From NCBI GenBank assembly GCA_019188255.1, contig JAETXT010000006.1, forward strand, positions 3,472,001-3,536,000: a stretch of 64,000 nt of DNA, given 5' to 3'. Under the pieces are notes generated by a model. It made no database searches, had not been told where the DNA came from, and was given only the letters and a program-made list of their open reading frames with translations. This document shows positions 12,294 through 23,852 of the stretch, in pieces; the stretch's first letter is position 1; the number at the start of each line of letters is the position of its first letter. Both the position numbers and the translations under genes were made by a program. This stretch comes from Verticillium longisporum (lineage: Eukaryota > Ascomycota > Sordariomycetes > Glomerellales > Plectosphaerellaceae).

Positions 12294-12780
12294 ATGCCTC
12301 CCAAAGCTGCCGCTGCCGCAGGTGACTCCTGTCCCCTCAGCGCCAATGAAGCCAACTTCATCAAAGTCATGTTCGACAACATGAAGACCAGGCCTGACGC
12401 CGACTGGGACAAGGTAGCTGAGACGCTCGGTCTTGCCAATAGCAAGGGCGCCAAGGAGCGCTTCCGCCAGATGTCGAAGAAGCACAATTGGGGTGCCCGT
12501 GAAGCAGGCAGTGCCAGCCCCGCCAAGCCCGCCGGCAAGTCTTCCACTGCTGCCCGTCCACACAAGCCGGCCAAAGTCACCAAAACGCCGAGGAAGACGC
12601 CAGCCAAGAAGAAGGTATGCTTGATTTGAAGAGTTTTGGAGCGTCTCTCTTGTTAACCTGAAGCAGCAAAGCACTCGTGTCGATGCCCCAGAGCCCGAGG
12701 ACCCTGTCCTCGAATCGGACCGCGAAGAGCAGTCTTCTGCTACTCTCAACAGTGACGAAGATGGTGGTTTTGAGCCTTGA
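12294..12780 (+). CDS. Small Myb/SANT-like protein (member B)
   Basis: Two exons, 12294-12614 and 12667-12780 (GTATGC donor), encoding 144 residues. Residues 16-68 form a Myb-like three-helix domain: NEANFIKVMFDNM, DWDKVAETLGL, KGAKERFRQMSKKHNW. It is followed by a Pro/Ala/Lys linker resembling a histone H1 tail (AKPAGKSS, TPRKTPAKKK) and an acidic end. Unlike members A, E, F and G there is no intron inside the domain; the single intron lies after the basic tail. Likely a nuclear DNA-binding protein; regulated genes are unknown. Member C lies 0.7 kb downstream on the same strand. Confidence 0.88.
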
Positions 12781-13516
12781 GGTTGCTTGTTCTCTGGGCC
12801 ACAAAGTATACTTGGGTGTGGGCATGGGCAGTTGATACGGTCTATGGTCTTGCTTAGGCTTTGCTTTCATTTCGGACGACAGCGAAAGCCTATGGATTTC
12901 AGCAAGGCTCATATGCTAGGGGAATACCTACTTCATTCAGATCATCATGACTTGCTCCTTGTGCTGTGTTACAAATAACCTCCGAATCTGTTGATGAATA
13001 CGCTCACAGGGTAGACACGTGCAGGGATCAGACTTGAACTCCTCGTAGCAAGCCTATCCACGGATGAAAGGAAAGACTACAGTCTACGTACTTCTTGAGT
13101 CAATCTCTCCGAGGTTGAGTCTTTGTATTATGGCATTTCCATCATAACCATTTGATGCTCCGTTTCCACTTTTAATGAAGCGAAGTAGCATCTGAAGGTA
13201 TCCAAATCAACGCCGCCGAGACCATTCAAATACTTTCTCTCAATAAGTGTCGTTCTCGTCCTTTTTCGTCCGGTTTTCACCTTCTCCGACAGATTTCATC
13301 ACAAAGTGAGACGTGAAGGCACTCCTCTCCATCGCTGCCTGTTGGACAACAGCCTTCTTGGTTTCCGCCCTTTCTTCACCACCACCACGTTACTTACCAG
13401 TCTGAAAGCCACATCTCTATCAACCCATTTGACGCTACAACAATGGGAATTCAAGATTATTCGATCCCCCAAAACAAAGCATATCCCCACACTGAATAGT
13501 CCCAAAGACCACGATC
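12781..13516. other. Intergenic between Myb-like B and C
   Basis: No coding signal seen. A short stretch near 13020-13070 looks faintly like a tRNA T-arm but does not fold into a complete tRNA. A C/T-rich leader precedes 13517. Confidence 0.4.
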
Positions 13517-14028
13517 ATGTCTCCAAAGACTTCTCCTCTCGCCGCCTTCTCCAGTTCGTCTGATGACTCACGCGAGGCCCTCCTACCCGCGTTTGACGAT
13601 ATGGAGAAGAACCTTTTCATGGCCATGTTTCTGAGTCTCAAGAGCAAGCCCGATATCGATTGGGAGAAAACAGCGTCCAAGGTCGCCCTCAAGAACGCGG
13701 ACACATGCAAGGTAATGCCGCTCCCAAGCTTCCTGGAGGGGGCACCATCAGTTGTCTGACCATGATCCAGACTCGCTACGGCCAGATTTGCCGCAAGCAT
13801 GGCATTCAGACCTACAATCAGATTTTCGGCAAGTATCGCGGTGCGGCTACTTCCTCCAAGGGCAAGACCACCGGCAAGGCATCGGTCATCGACAGTGATG
13901 GAATTCGAAAGGCCACCGGACGGGTTGGTTCGAAGGGACAATACACTGGTCTCAAAACTGAGATCGAGGTTGAAGACGATCTCGAGGATGGTATCATCAA
14001 GGACGAAAAGGTCAAGGCTGAGAAGTGA
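13517..14028 (+). CDS. Small Myb/SANT-like protein (member C)
   Basis: Two exons, 13517-13711 and 13771-14028, 150 residues. Helices: MEKNLFMAMFLSLKSKPD, DWEKTASKVALKNADTC, then RYGQICRKHGI. The intron interrupts the domain just before helix 3 but in phase 0, unlike the phase-2 intron of members A, E, F and G, so it either moved or arose separately. After the domain come a short basic part (SSKGKTTGKAS) and an acidic/basic end (EVEDDLEDGIIKDEKVKAEK). It forms a same-strand tandem pair with member B but the two are strongly diverged. Function inferred from fold only. Confidence 0.83.
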
Positions 14029-14722
14029 ATGAGCTTGGACGATATGATGGCTAATGGGTAGAAGAATTTGCTGAGGGGCTTGACTTGACTCGAATGAACG
14101 TTCACCAGCTCAGAGATGTTTAGCTAGCTTATGATGCTTTACTTGTAGTGGCACCAGAGGCTGAGCACGTCGTACCAGGGACCATCTTCATATATTAAGC
14201 TTTCAACCCGACATTGAACCTCGTCTTTCTCCGCTATAGTGCGTAAATTCCAACGTGATCAATGAATGCTTCGCTTTAGGCCGTCTTTGCGGCCTCGTTG
14301 CCCAAAGCTGGACATAACATGGTAAGTGTCAGGCGACTCTGCGGAGCCGCCAAGCAGGGGTCGGCCAGGGGCTAAGGGCTACGAGGAAACGTATATATAT
14401 ATTCTGCGGAGGGCCCTTCAAGCTGCGGAGGGCCAGAATTCAGATGTATTCCGACCCCCTACCTATCTTCTATTACCTGCGGACCACGTGTGAAGACCTC
14501 TTCACTCTGCTCTAAACAACGCTCTGACAGTAGTCGTGCAGAGTCGGAGGTACATACACAAGTTTTCGCCCGACACCCATGTTCCAATCCCAGCACCTCT
14601 AGAAACACCCCAAAGGCAAACAAGCTCCGAGCCCCCCCTCTAAAACTCCGAACGATCCCAAAATCCGGCCCCGCGGCCATGCCATCAGCGCCTCAAGCTC
14701 CGGCTCCCCAGCAACCAACCCG
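14029..14722. other. Intergenic, convergent 3' flanks
   Basis: Lies between the 3' ends of Myb-like C and the Zn2Cys6 gene. A short (AT)n run is at about 14391-14402. No coding signal. Confidence 0.4.
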
Positions 14723-15128
14723 TCAACGCTCAGCAGCACCGGCCGAGCCCCAGCCCCTGAAATACCAAATGCGCCTCTCCATGACGCGCAGGAACACGCA
14801 GTAGTGCGCCAGCAGCAGCAGCGCCGCGGGCGCGCGCCCCCGCACGTCGGCCAGCACGCGGCCGCTGACCTCGTACGCCCAGATGAAGACCATGCCCGGG
14901 TCGACGTGCATGCCGGCGGCGGCGACGAGGGCGGCCGTGCGCTCGAGGGCGGCGACGGCGTCGAGGTAGTCTTTGCGCGCGGCGGCGGGGGCGTGCTTGG
15001 CTAGCACGGCGCGGAGCCGCGAGAGGGCTGTGAAGGCGTCTTTGGGGATGCAGGCCTGGTCGAGGACGGTGTAGGAGCTGGCGGTCATTTTTAGCGTAGA
15101 TTCTAGAAATATGAAAGGCCGGAATGTG

Positions 15129-15159
<31 letters not shown>

Positions 15160-16181
15160 GATGCGTGGACTTGCCTTCTGCTGCCGGCCATCTCGTTACT
15201 GAAGTTGCCCTGCGTGCCGTGGAAGAGCGGGGCAAACGGCGTCGTCACGAGATTCTCGAGGTAAGGCTCAAGGAAAGACTGCATGCTGCGCGTGACGGCA
15301 AACAACTCGAGCATCGAGGGCATCGGCTCCGGTAGGACATGGTTCTCGCACCTGACTGGCAGCAGCGAGACGTAGATGACGGTAAGCGCGGCAAAGCAGA
15401 AGACGGGTATCCAGTTTTTGATGTTGACGTCGGGCAGCTGCGGCGTGTAGCCTTTTAGTCCCGACGACTGGTAGTGAGCGGCGAGGGTGAGGTAGTCCTG
15501 CCGCATGCTCGGGACGAGGAGAGACTTGTGGAGAGCGCTGATGGCAAGCATGCCGTCCATGATGAAGGCATGGCGGTCGCCCTCTTCGGGGATGACGTGT
15601 CGCCAGATGTGGCGGACGTCGTCCCGGATGGCCAAGGTATCGGCCGTGTTCACCGAGTAGTGGTGCATGAGCTCGAGCTCGCGGCCGCCGAGGTTCATGT
15701 CATTCAAGGGCGGGACGAGGCCGCCACGCTGGCGGAAGTCGAGCTGGAGAAAATCCGTTCCGCCGCCCATCGTGAGAGTCAAGTCACCGCTGCTGCCGCT
15801 GCTGGCGATGGATGCGGGCGTCGTGGCTGGCTGCCCTCGTCGGCCGGGATCGCCACTTCCGTGTTTAGGAGGGTCGGAGGTCGACGGATGAGGCTCCCTC
15901 CGGCTCCGGCGACTGGGTGCCGACTGGGTGCGGAGGTGCAACCCGGGTGTCTTGTTTGGGCGCTGCGTAGGCACATGGTATGCCGTGACGGGCGCAATGG
16001 AAACATGTCGGGTGTTTCTCGTCACACTTGGTAGAGACATGACGTGTAAGCTGGTGCAGGTCGAGAAGCTCGATCGCTCAATTGAGATGTTGACTAACCG
16101 GGTACGACTCACCTTGACTTTCCTCCGTTTACAGTCCTCGCATCCCTTGCGGGACTTTGTATGGCTCCTGCGCGGTGCCAT
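14723..16181 (-). CDS. Zn(II)2Cys6 transcription factor
   Basis: Exons 16181-16113, 16026-15886, 15830-15175, 15077-14723; total length is a multiple of three and gives 406 residues. The start is the second possible ATG, giving MAPRRSHTKSRKGCEDCKRR, the usual N-terminus of short C6 regulators. The binuclear zinc cluster is split by intron 1 and complete: C-x2-C-x6-C-x6-C-x2-C-x6-C. The rest matches the middle region of small C6 factors (ELELMHHYSVNTADTL, LLAISALHKS-like helices). Intron 2 (55 nt, weak GTCGAC donor, CTAAAC branch) is inferred because the frame changes there; a frameshift is the alternative. Intron 3 is of GC-AG type. The target genes are unknown; the neighbouring Myb-like genes are candidates only by position. 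Confidence 0.88.
15078..15174 (-). other. GC-AG intron carrying a CA/GT dinucleotide repeat
   Basis: On the minus strand the exon ends AG and the intron begins GCAAGT, the consensus of the rare GC-AG class. It ends CGCCAG after a GCTAAA branch-like site. Splicing here gives SR/SSYTVLDQ in frame. No GT donor nearby gives an open frame. Confidence 0.65.
15131..15159. repeat. (GT)n microsatellite
   Basis: About 14 uninterrupted GT units, lying wholly inside the third intron of the Zn2Cys6 gene, so length changes would not alter the protein but could affect splicing. Confidence 0.95.
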
Positions 16182-16875
16182 GTGGAGGTGAAAGTAACCA
16201 AGATGTCGGGCAACCCAGAATGGTAGACTAACCAACGATCATTTGCATGTTGTGGTCGTCACAAGCAAGGTAGGACATGAGAAGCCGAACACGCGTGTCA
16301 TTGAAGCGCCCTCAAAGACGAGAGATGCGGCCGGCATTTATTGCTCAGCATTGGACGCCTGGGCTTCTAGGGGGGGCAGTGCTGTACGCTCGAAGGATGG
16401 TGACGGGCTCGGGCGCCCTCGTGTGCCGTGACGGGGACCGAGATCTGATCCATGTTTGGCCCCTGAGCCGCAGGGAACTCCCGTTGGGACATTAGATCTG
16501 CTCTGCTGAATCCGAACCCGAATACGCGGTTGCGGAGGCATCGGCAGGCCTCACGACGACTTGGTCTTCGCACTCACCACGAGGGAATGTGACGATTTCG
16601 ATTCCCAGGAATATTAAGCACACCATGAAAAGTAAGCATAAAGGTTCGACGACGGGGAACATGGCTCACGATTGGAGGGTCCTAGCCTAAAGACGAGCCG
16701 GCCAGGCACGAGATTCTGCGCAAATATCAACTCGAACTCTCCTCCAACTTGTGTTATTCCTCGTTGCCTTCACAGCAGAAATACAAAACTTCCCTGACAT
16801 TTTTTCCTTCTTTTATCGTCTTATAATTCCAGGTGTCTATTGAAGTAGTGTCCGCCAGACCAGCACCAAGTCAAC
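16182..16875. other. Divergent promoter region
   Basis: Lies between the Zn2Cys6 gene (leftward) and the small membrane protein (rightward). No coding signal was seen. The bases before 16876 are T/C-rich. Confidence 0.4.
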
Positions 16876-17022
16876 ATGAGCGATGGCGCCCCCAAGTACA
16901 AGGACGCACAGTCCGCCCACTATCGCTATGACCCAAATACTGGCGCCGCCGACTTTTTCGCTATCCTCCTCAGCGTATCGACGATCCTGTACGTGTGGCA
17001 GACAATCCAACCCAAAACGTAG
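16876..17022 (+). CDS. Possible 48-residue single-pass membrane protein
   Basis: A short uninterrupted frame from ATG to TAG. It begins MSDGAPKYKDAQSAHYRYDP, followed by one hydrophobic segment (ADFFAILLSVSTILYVW) and a short polar end. The layout suits a small subunit of a mitochondrial or ER membrane complex, but I do not recognise it. A strong GTAAGT donor follows about 30 bases after the stop, so the true gene may be spliced differently or the donor may lie in the 3' untranslated region. Confidence 0.4.
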   Translation: MSDGAPKYKDAQSAHYRYDPNTGAADFFAILLSVSTILYVWQTIQPKT

Positions 17023-17599
17023 CACATGGCTGCGTTCGTCGCCGGCTTGTGTAAGTCTTCTCCCACCTCTCCATGCTGTTTTCTTTTGAAGGCCGTGTAG
17101 CCTAACTGGTTGAAGGTGGATGCGCATCAAATAGCCAGTCGACAAGTCGAATGAACATCAGCAATGAATAGGAAGTCCGTAGCCTCATCTCTCCATGGGC
17201 AAGCTAGAACCACGGTACTCGTATGCAGAGAGCTGACTCTGCCAGAGTTTCTCACGCGAATGCAGCATGCTTCGTGCAGGTCAAATAGTCATCAATTATA
17301 ATGATATGGCATTGTTTCCAGCTAGTCGCAGATACAGTCAGAGAGAGGCAACAAACCATCAACAGGGAGCTCCTTCTATCGCATAGAGCTGGGAAAGCCA
17401 CCCTACAGCCGTCCAAACTCCGTCATCCAATGTATCATCATGAACCCCGTCGCATATTACTCGTGACAAGAGGGGGGAGACTGGTATCAGAGAGGGAAGA
17501 AAAAGTAAAAAGAAAAAGAAAAAGAAAACCCATGGCGAAAGGTGAAGAATCAGCCCCAACTCCTGTGATGCACCTTCTGCACCAACATATTTTTTGAAT
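17023..17599. other. Convergent 3' flanks
   Basis: No gene seen. An A-rich (GAAAAA)n-like tract lies at about 17500-17530. Confidence 0.4.
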
Positions 17600-18454
17600 T
17601 CACCGCCGGTACGCCGGATCCCAATGCTCCGACTTGACACCCACATGCCCGGAAAGGCCGAGCCCGAGGCCCGGCGTGGCGTGCTGCGCGGCTTGTTGGG
17701 CGGCAGCCATGTGGTGATCGCACGTTGTGCCGATCGAATATTCATCAAGGTTGTAAGCGGCATCGAAAGCCGAGAAGGCCGGGCTCCCCGGCCACAGAGC
17801 GTGGTCTTGACCAGACTCGAGCGAGTGCTCGTGCTCATGTCCGCAGTGCCGTGCCGCCGGCATGTCGAAGGCGCCGAGGACACTGGCTGGTGGACTGAAG
17901 TGCAAAGGGTGCGCCGCCGACAGCATGTCATCGCTGCACGGTGTGAGGAGTCGCATTTGTGGGGCCGAGTGGCTCTCCGGGCCGGCCGGCGAAGCCATGG
18001 ATGTGGGGGTAAAGTGGTTCTGATGGTACATGGGTTGGCTTGTGTGCGCCTTGATCTCTAGTGGCGAGCCTGACCGAGCATCAAGGTAGGCAGTGTGGTT
18101 TTGCAAGCCTGGCTCGGCCTTGACGAGGTCTTCTGGCTTGATCGTCTTCTGGTCCTTCTTCGACTTGGTCACCTTGTTCTTCTGGTTCGCCCGGTTCCTC
18201 TTTTGCGGCTCAAGACCCAACATGGATGACCTGAAGCGAGAATATCGCATGCGAGCAGCATGTCCGTTGGTGATGGGTTGAGAGAGAACGGGATCATGGG
18301 CCACGAGATTCCAGTCGATCTGATGGAGAGAGAGTCAGTTGTGGCCAAGAATTTATACGCCGTGTCTGCCTGTTCAGTGACTTACATCTTTGAGGTTCTT
18401 CTGCTTCAAAATGGCGAAGAGAAACCTTGTCATCTGGTTGTCGGTGCTGGACAT
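17600..18454 (-). CDS. Myb/SANT-like protein with long C-terminal region (member D)
   Basis: Two exons, 18454-18386 and 18319-17600, 262 residues. Helix 1 MTRFLFAILKQKNLKD is in exon 1. Exon 2 begins IDWNLVAHDPVLSQPITNGH (helix 2) followed by AARMRYSRFRSSMLGLE (helix 3), the best match in the window to the fungal Myb-like consensus as I remember it. A basic KNKVTKSKKDQKT stretch may be a nuclear signal. The remaining 170 residues are Pro/Ser/His/Ala-rich and probably disordered, as in transcriptional regulators. The intron is in phase 0 between helices 1 and 2, unlike its neighbours. It has 2.75 kb of upstream DNA before the next gene. Confidence 0.88.
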
Positions 18455-21209
18455 GGTGGCTGCAAGTGTTGTGAGAGTATTTGGGGCTGTCGGAGAGGAT
18501 CGATGGAGGCGGTGAAGCGGTTTCGTCAGAGCACGACAGCAGAAGTGAGTCGATGTGAAGGCTGGTGAAGGGTGGTCGAGGTCATATATAGCATCGGCTG
18601 ACAGCCGTGGCAGGTCCAGGCAACGGTGCAACCACTGCAGTCGCTCTCTGATGAAACTGAGAGGGCCGTGGGCATGAGATGAGGCGGACCGGCTGGGAAA
18701 GACGAGGCGGACAAAGGCCCGGATGGACAAGGGTCATTCGCCAGCGTGCTGGGTGGTCCCAGATGTGAAAGCTGGTTTTGAGGGCTTCACCTAAAAGACC
18801 AAGATGGTCACAAAAGCAATCAGAGGTGCAGCAAGGCGCTTGTCAGATCAGTACCTGGGGGCTGGAAAGGATAGAAGAGGAGAGGAGGAGGTGCAGAAGG
18901 CGCAGCGATGGAAAGGATTAGAGAGGCCTTTAATGGGAAGCGCTCGGCGGTGGATATAGATTGAGAGCCGTACGTGGCAAACTGCCTAAAAGTTGCGACA
19001 AGTCATCAAAACAGCCCTTGTTGCCTGGTGCTACCCGCATCTTTCTGGCTTCATTCGTGGGAAAGGGGGGTGGTGGATGCCTCTTTCGGTGACGTTTGGG
19101 AGGGGGAGGGGGAGGGGGGGGTCCAAGTCATTCTGGTGTGCATGTGTGACGGTCAAGGCAGCGACATGGGTGGGGTGAAGAGCCGAGGACGCGGGCGTGT
19201 TGTCGCGTAAAGTGGTTTGCCCCGGCGATCCCTATCCCTGTTCGTCTTGGATGCTGTGCGAAGAAAAAGGAGAGTGAGCCCGAGCCAGACCCAACAGACC
19301 CAAGCTTGTACCTCCATGTACGCTCCGCCGACAGGGAGAAGTGAGCGAATGAGGCGTTCGAATCAGAGTCGAGGTGTCGTGACCATGCGATGCCTCGGGC
19401 TTAGCGCGCATCGGCCGACATGCACTCACTTTCCGCGGCAGCTGGGGTCTGCATCGGCGGGTAAGGAGTTCAGGACTGACTCGTTCCTTGGGGGCGAAGA
19501 AGAGAGGGTCAAGGGAAGGATTGGAAAACGAGACAGACAGAGACAATCGGAGCGGAAGGGAAGGGGGGTTTCGCAGACCGACACTGGGCGGTGATGCAAG
19601 ATCCAGGAACGGCGGCCGTCGACAAGGTTTGGACAGGGATGATCATGCGACAAAAGACAAACGTGCGTACATGGTATGGGGGAGGTTTTGGGAGGCGGAT
19701 GCAGTCCAAAGGTCGCAGTGTGACTCACAGAAGAGGAGAGGTAAGTGATTGGGGGATGATCGGAATTGAGAGAACAAGAAAAAAAAAATGGACGAGGCTG
19801 GGGGGCACCGATGCATTGGCCATTGGCAACAATTGACGAACGACAGCCGTTTGCGCAACACCTGGCCATATTGACGCTAGCTGGCGGGCTGACATCAATG
19901 GTGGCCGAGTAAGAGCTTGTCTATTCATGTGCCATGGCATGGCCATTTGATGCGACGCCGTCCTCGGTGACATCTCGAACGTTTGTGACGACCGACCGTG
20001 AAGTGACACTGGAACGGTGTTGCGCCGTCGAAAGCGTTGCTCGCAGGGATTTGGTCTCGACCAGATATTGCCAGGGAGATCAGGAAAGGATGAATCATGC
20101 ATGGGCGTAGTCGCACCACCCGGCTGCACGCTGCAAGCTGATCCGCGCCTGAGCTGGTGGTGGAGGGGTCCAAATTCATCGTCACAAGCCGGTTGGGAGC
20201 CCCATGATGGCAAGATGCGACGAGCCTCGATTGACGGCCAAAAATCGCCAATTCAAGAGCTCAACTCGTGCACCGACTAAAGAGGACCCGTGCGGGCGGT
20301 TCATGGAGGTTTCGGGACGATGAACGGCCGCGTTGCGCACCCATAGCGATGACCTCAAGTTGGTGGGTTGAGGTGATGTGGTCGGGAGACGCGTTTCTCG
20401 CGAAGCGTTGGGGCGCCACTTTGCTGCAGGTGCTTCGCCAGGTTTCCACGAAATCACGTGAGCGGGGCCATGGCTCCATAATTCGGTTGTGGGGCTTCTC
20501 AGCTGAGAGTGCGAGGTACATGGACGGTACGAGGTGTGGGTATACTTCGACATTTCTCCCTCCCTACGTACCTACCTAGGTACCTACCTAAGGTAAAAGT
20601 TGTCCTTCCTCTCCTGCCTGGGTAAGTTAGGGGCAAAGGCAGACATTGCGTGGCAGCATGTACAAGGACACAAATTTCTCATGAATTTCAGTCAGTAACA
20701 GGCAGATCATGCCCCCCAAAAAAGCTTCATGATGGGCTGGTCCTCCTTGACACTCCCTGACAGTCAGCACGAGGTACCGCCAGGTGCAGGCCGGATCAAC
20801 CCTGGGCCGGTTCCCTCTCCCGTCATCGCCCGTCTGAAACCGTCGTCTTCTTGGGAATAGCGCAATCAATAAGTAGCGCACGTGCCTTCACCCCCTCATT
20901 TGGAACTGTCCTTAACAATCATGACCCATGTCTTTGGCTGCCATGCCCTTCTCCGCCTTGTTTACCACTACTAAACTTTCTCCCTGGCCTTGACTCTCAG
21001 TCACTTCTGCTAAGACCACTAACAGCTCAAACCTTCCTTCCGACCAGACATTGCCAGCGTCGTATCAACCACCGTCCCCCCCCTGCCCCAGCGGGCTTCC
21101 AAACGGCACCGTCAGGACCCCCGGGCCACAAGCCAAGAACGAATAAAACTGAGCTCGATCGGTGACGGTTCGTCATCCAGCCCAGGGGTTGGCTGAATGA
21201 CCATTGGTC
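18455..21209. other. 2.75-kb divergent upstream region between two Myb-like genes
   Basis: No convincing coding sequence despite several open frames. It serves two divergently transcribed Myb-like genes (D leftward, E rightward). A block of ACCTACCTAGGTACCTACCT lies at about 20567-20592. The length is unusual for a compact fungal genome and fits regulators with long control regions or leaders. Confidence 0.45.
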
Positions 21210-23003
21210 ATGTTCACCAAGAGTTGGAACGATCGCGCGGACCGTGATCTCTTCTTCACCATACTCAGTATCAAATGCATTGGCATCATCACCGGACCGG
21301 AATGGACATCGATCGGGAACTCCATGAGGTCCATGGGCTATGGCTTCACCAATGAAGGATGCCGGTGAGTGAGAGATCTGCTTTCTTATTCCTGTCACCC
21401 CTCGGCTCCGCTGCCTCGTAGTTCTATGCCGCCACACACGTTGCGATTCTCTTGTACCATATACCATACCTTGTCATGTTGACCCACTCTGTCCCATTCC
21501 GATCGATCCGTCACGAGCAGCCTCACAACGACCCGCTGATACGTTCCCTTCAGTCAACACTTTCAAGGCCTGCGCCGTGCCCAGCACACGACACGGGGTA
21601 TAGGCCTCTTCGGACAGCCCGGGGAGCAGGCAGAAACTTATGACCCTACCCTGAATCCCATCACTCGCCGCCCCGGTCCCGGCCGTGGCAGGCCGCGCAA
21701 ACAGGGGAGCCCGCCCTTGAGGACGGGGGAGACGAGCGCTGAACGGCAACGTCGAGAGGAGAGGGAAATTGAACGTCTCAACGCCATAGATGCTGCCGCC
21801 GCCGAAAACGCCGCCAACAACATCCCAGCAATCAGTGGCAATCCATTCTTAGATCGCATCTTTGCTATGCCGGGAAACAGAACCGTCATTTATGGAGGCG
21901 GCGGTCCTCCAGTTAGAGTCCATACACGCGAGGACGATCTCGAACTCGAAAGGAGAAAAGAAAAACATAACGACAGGCTCCTTGCCACGCTGGAGGCACG
22001 CCGAGCGGGAAATCCTAAGAACCCTCCGCCGAAGCCAGCCAGCACCCAGTCAGGTCCAGCGGCGCCCAGAGATACATCACCAGTGACAGAGACCAGTTTG
22101 GTGCCGAATGCCAACCCTGACAAGCTGCCAGACGCTGTCAGCACCACCTCGAAAAGAGCCTGGAGCGCTAGAGACAAGACTCTGCCCCCTCTCGCGCCTG
22201 AGCCTGGCCCTGGCCCTGGCCCTAGTACTGCTCATACCCCTGACTCTAACAGTTTTGAGTGGTACCCTCCCGTTCGGTCAGCTCATTCTCGCTCAAGAAC
22301 TTCAAATACATTTGCCTCTGCCTTACAAAAAGAGAATACGACCAGAGCTGGCCAGCATGCGACTACCGACGCGTCCATGTCTTCCTCCGCGCGAGCGGAT
22401 CCACCGGCAGCAACAACAAGTCGCCCGCCTGAAGACATAGCTGGTCCCATAGGGGAACCTCCAGAAAACAATTTTGCCGAGGCGAGCAGCTTTCACGACT
22501 CTGGCGATTATTCAATCATCGATCCATCCAACGGCCACGATATCGACACGGTCTTGGCTCCACACCCTGTGGCTCTGTCCCCGCGCCCTCTTGGCCCATC
22601 GGCACAAGACAAGCCGGCGCAGCCTCAGCGGGACAATGTGAGCCCCGAAAAGGGCACACGTGGGGGGAATGTCATTGATGCCGTGGGCAGTGGAGCTGGT
22701 CATCGAGAGGCAGAAACTCAGCCGGATGAGCCTCATCCCAAACGCATGCGGGTCGCAGAGTCTGCAGACACGCAAGGGATTACCAGGGCCGAAGTTGCCC
22801 TGGCTCTGGCTGCAGCCCGCACAGCTCAACGCAAGGTGACCGAAGAGGCGTCATCCTCGCAGCAGATTCTCGATGACGAAGCTGTGTTAGCTTTGACGAC
22901 GGTTCACGACGACTTCACATCAGGGTTCCCTCGCGAGGACACTGACCATCAAGTTGGCCTTGACGGCGATGATGCGCTCGGGTTTGCTTATGATGAGTCT
23001 TAA
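21210..23003 (+). CDS. Large Myb/SANT-like protein (member E)
   Basis: Two exons, 21210-21364 and 21554-23003, 534 residues. Exon 1 encodes helices 1 and 2 (WNDRADRDLFFTILSIK, GPEWTSIGNSMRSMGYGFTN). Exon 2 begins with helix 3 (QHFQGLRRAQ), joined by a phase-2 intron exactly as in members A, F and G. Next come an RPGPGRGRPRK segment resembling an AT-hook core, a charged helix (ERQRREEREIERLN), and a long disordered Pro/Ser/Thr region with a GPGPGPG run. A basic PHPKRMR motif could be a nuclear signal. The exon-2 frame extends well upstream of its first possible internal start, which supports the spliced model. Likely a sequence-specific nuclear regulator; targets unknown. Confidence 0.87.
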
Positions 23004-23703
23004 CATCATGAGGAAATGTGACGGATCTTGATAACATATGAAATGAAGGATTTTATGACCGTTTACGGCATGAGTCAGGCTGGTTATGATTAATGATACA
23101 ACACGGCCGACACGAAACGTCATGGGAAGGGCATCTTGGTGTTGGAAGGGGGCTATCCTGTTTTTGCCGATTTATGCAGAGTGAACTACCCTTAACTTTG
23201 ATGGTAACTTTCCCTTTGAGGGAACTCGGATAATGACTATATGCTAAACTTATGACATTACGCCCGGTGCGGCTATCATGTATTAGTTCTCATTCTGCGA
23301 CCAGCTTCTTCCTCTTGGTTTGTTGAACACACTCGACTGACCATGTGAGCATACTATTTACATCTGCTTCCAAACTTCTGTTCTAACCGGCTCATGAGGT
23401 TTGTTCGCGAGAAAGGGATTCACAGCTACATTCAATGGAGGAAAGCATGACCCGCCTCGTCAGGCCGCTTTCATCGGTCACGTCTCCTGGTCTGTCAATC
23501 CCTCCGCCTTCTGGTCCCGCGTAGCAACTGTCTCTGATCAGCCCCTCTCAACTCCCGTTTCTCTCTCTCTCTTCCACATAAGCTCCCAAACCTCAACTAT
23601 CCTCAACACATAGACCACGACAGCCCTCCCCACTTTCCACGCGGTACTCTCCCGTATAACAGCCTACGCAACCGAACACATACACGCATACAACACCGTC
23701 AAG
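23004..23703. other. Upstream region of the Myb exon array
   Basis: No coding signal. The last 200 bases are C/T-rich with a leader-like AACACATACACGCATACAAC segment before the ATG at 23704. Confidence 0.4.
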
Positions 23704-23852
23704 ATGGTCAACTGGGAAGATGCCGATCTCCGGGATGCCCTGCTTGTAGGCTTCTGGAACACCTTCAAGGAGCACTTCTCTCAGGAGACCAAGGATCAGA
23801 TCATGGCTGCCGCTCAGAAACATGACTCGACGATCAACTGGAACAATTTCCG
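23704..23852 (+). CDS. Candidate alternative first exon 1a of Myb-like F
   Basis: 149 nt from ATG to a GTAAGT donor (phase 2). It encodes 49 residues: MVNWEDADLRDALLVGFWNT, then a second helix ending STINWNNF. This is helices 1 and 2 of the Myb-like domain; helix 3 is missing. I searched the 395 bases before the next ATG and found no acceptor followed by a helix 3 or Lys-rich tail. A phase-compatible acceptor exists at 25688 (shared exon), and another at 24240 that would join it in frame to exon 1b. Read through, it stops at once (CGG TAA). It is about 40% identical to exon 1b. It could instead be a decayed duplicate. Confidence 0.6.

Noticed and set aside
13010..13080. tRNA-like segment on the minus strand (GAGTTCAAGTCTGATCC)
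   Set aside because: The T-arm stem does not pair and no acceptor, D or anticodon arms could be drawn.
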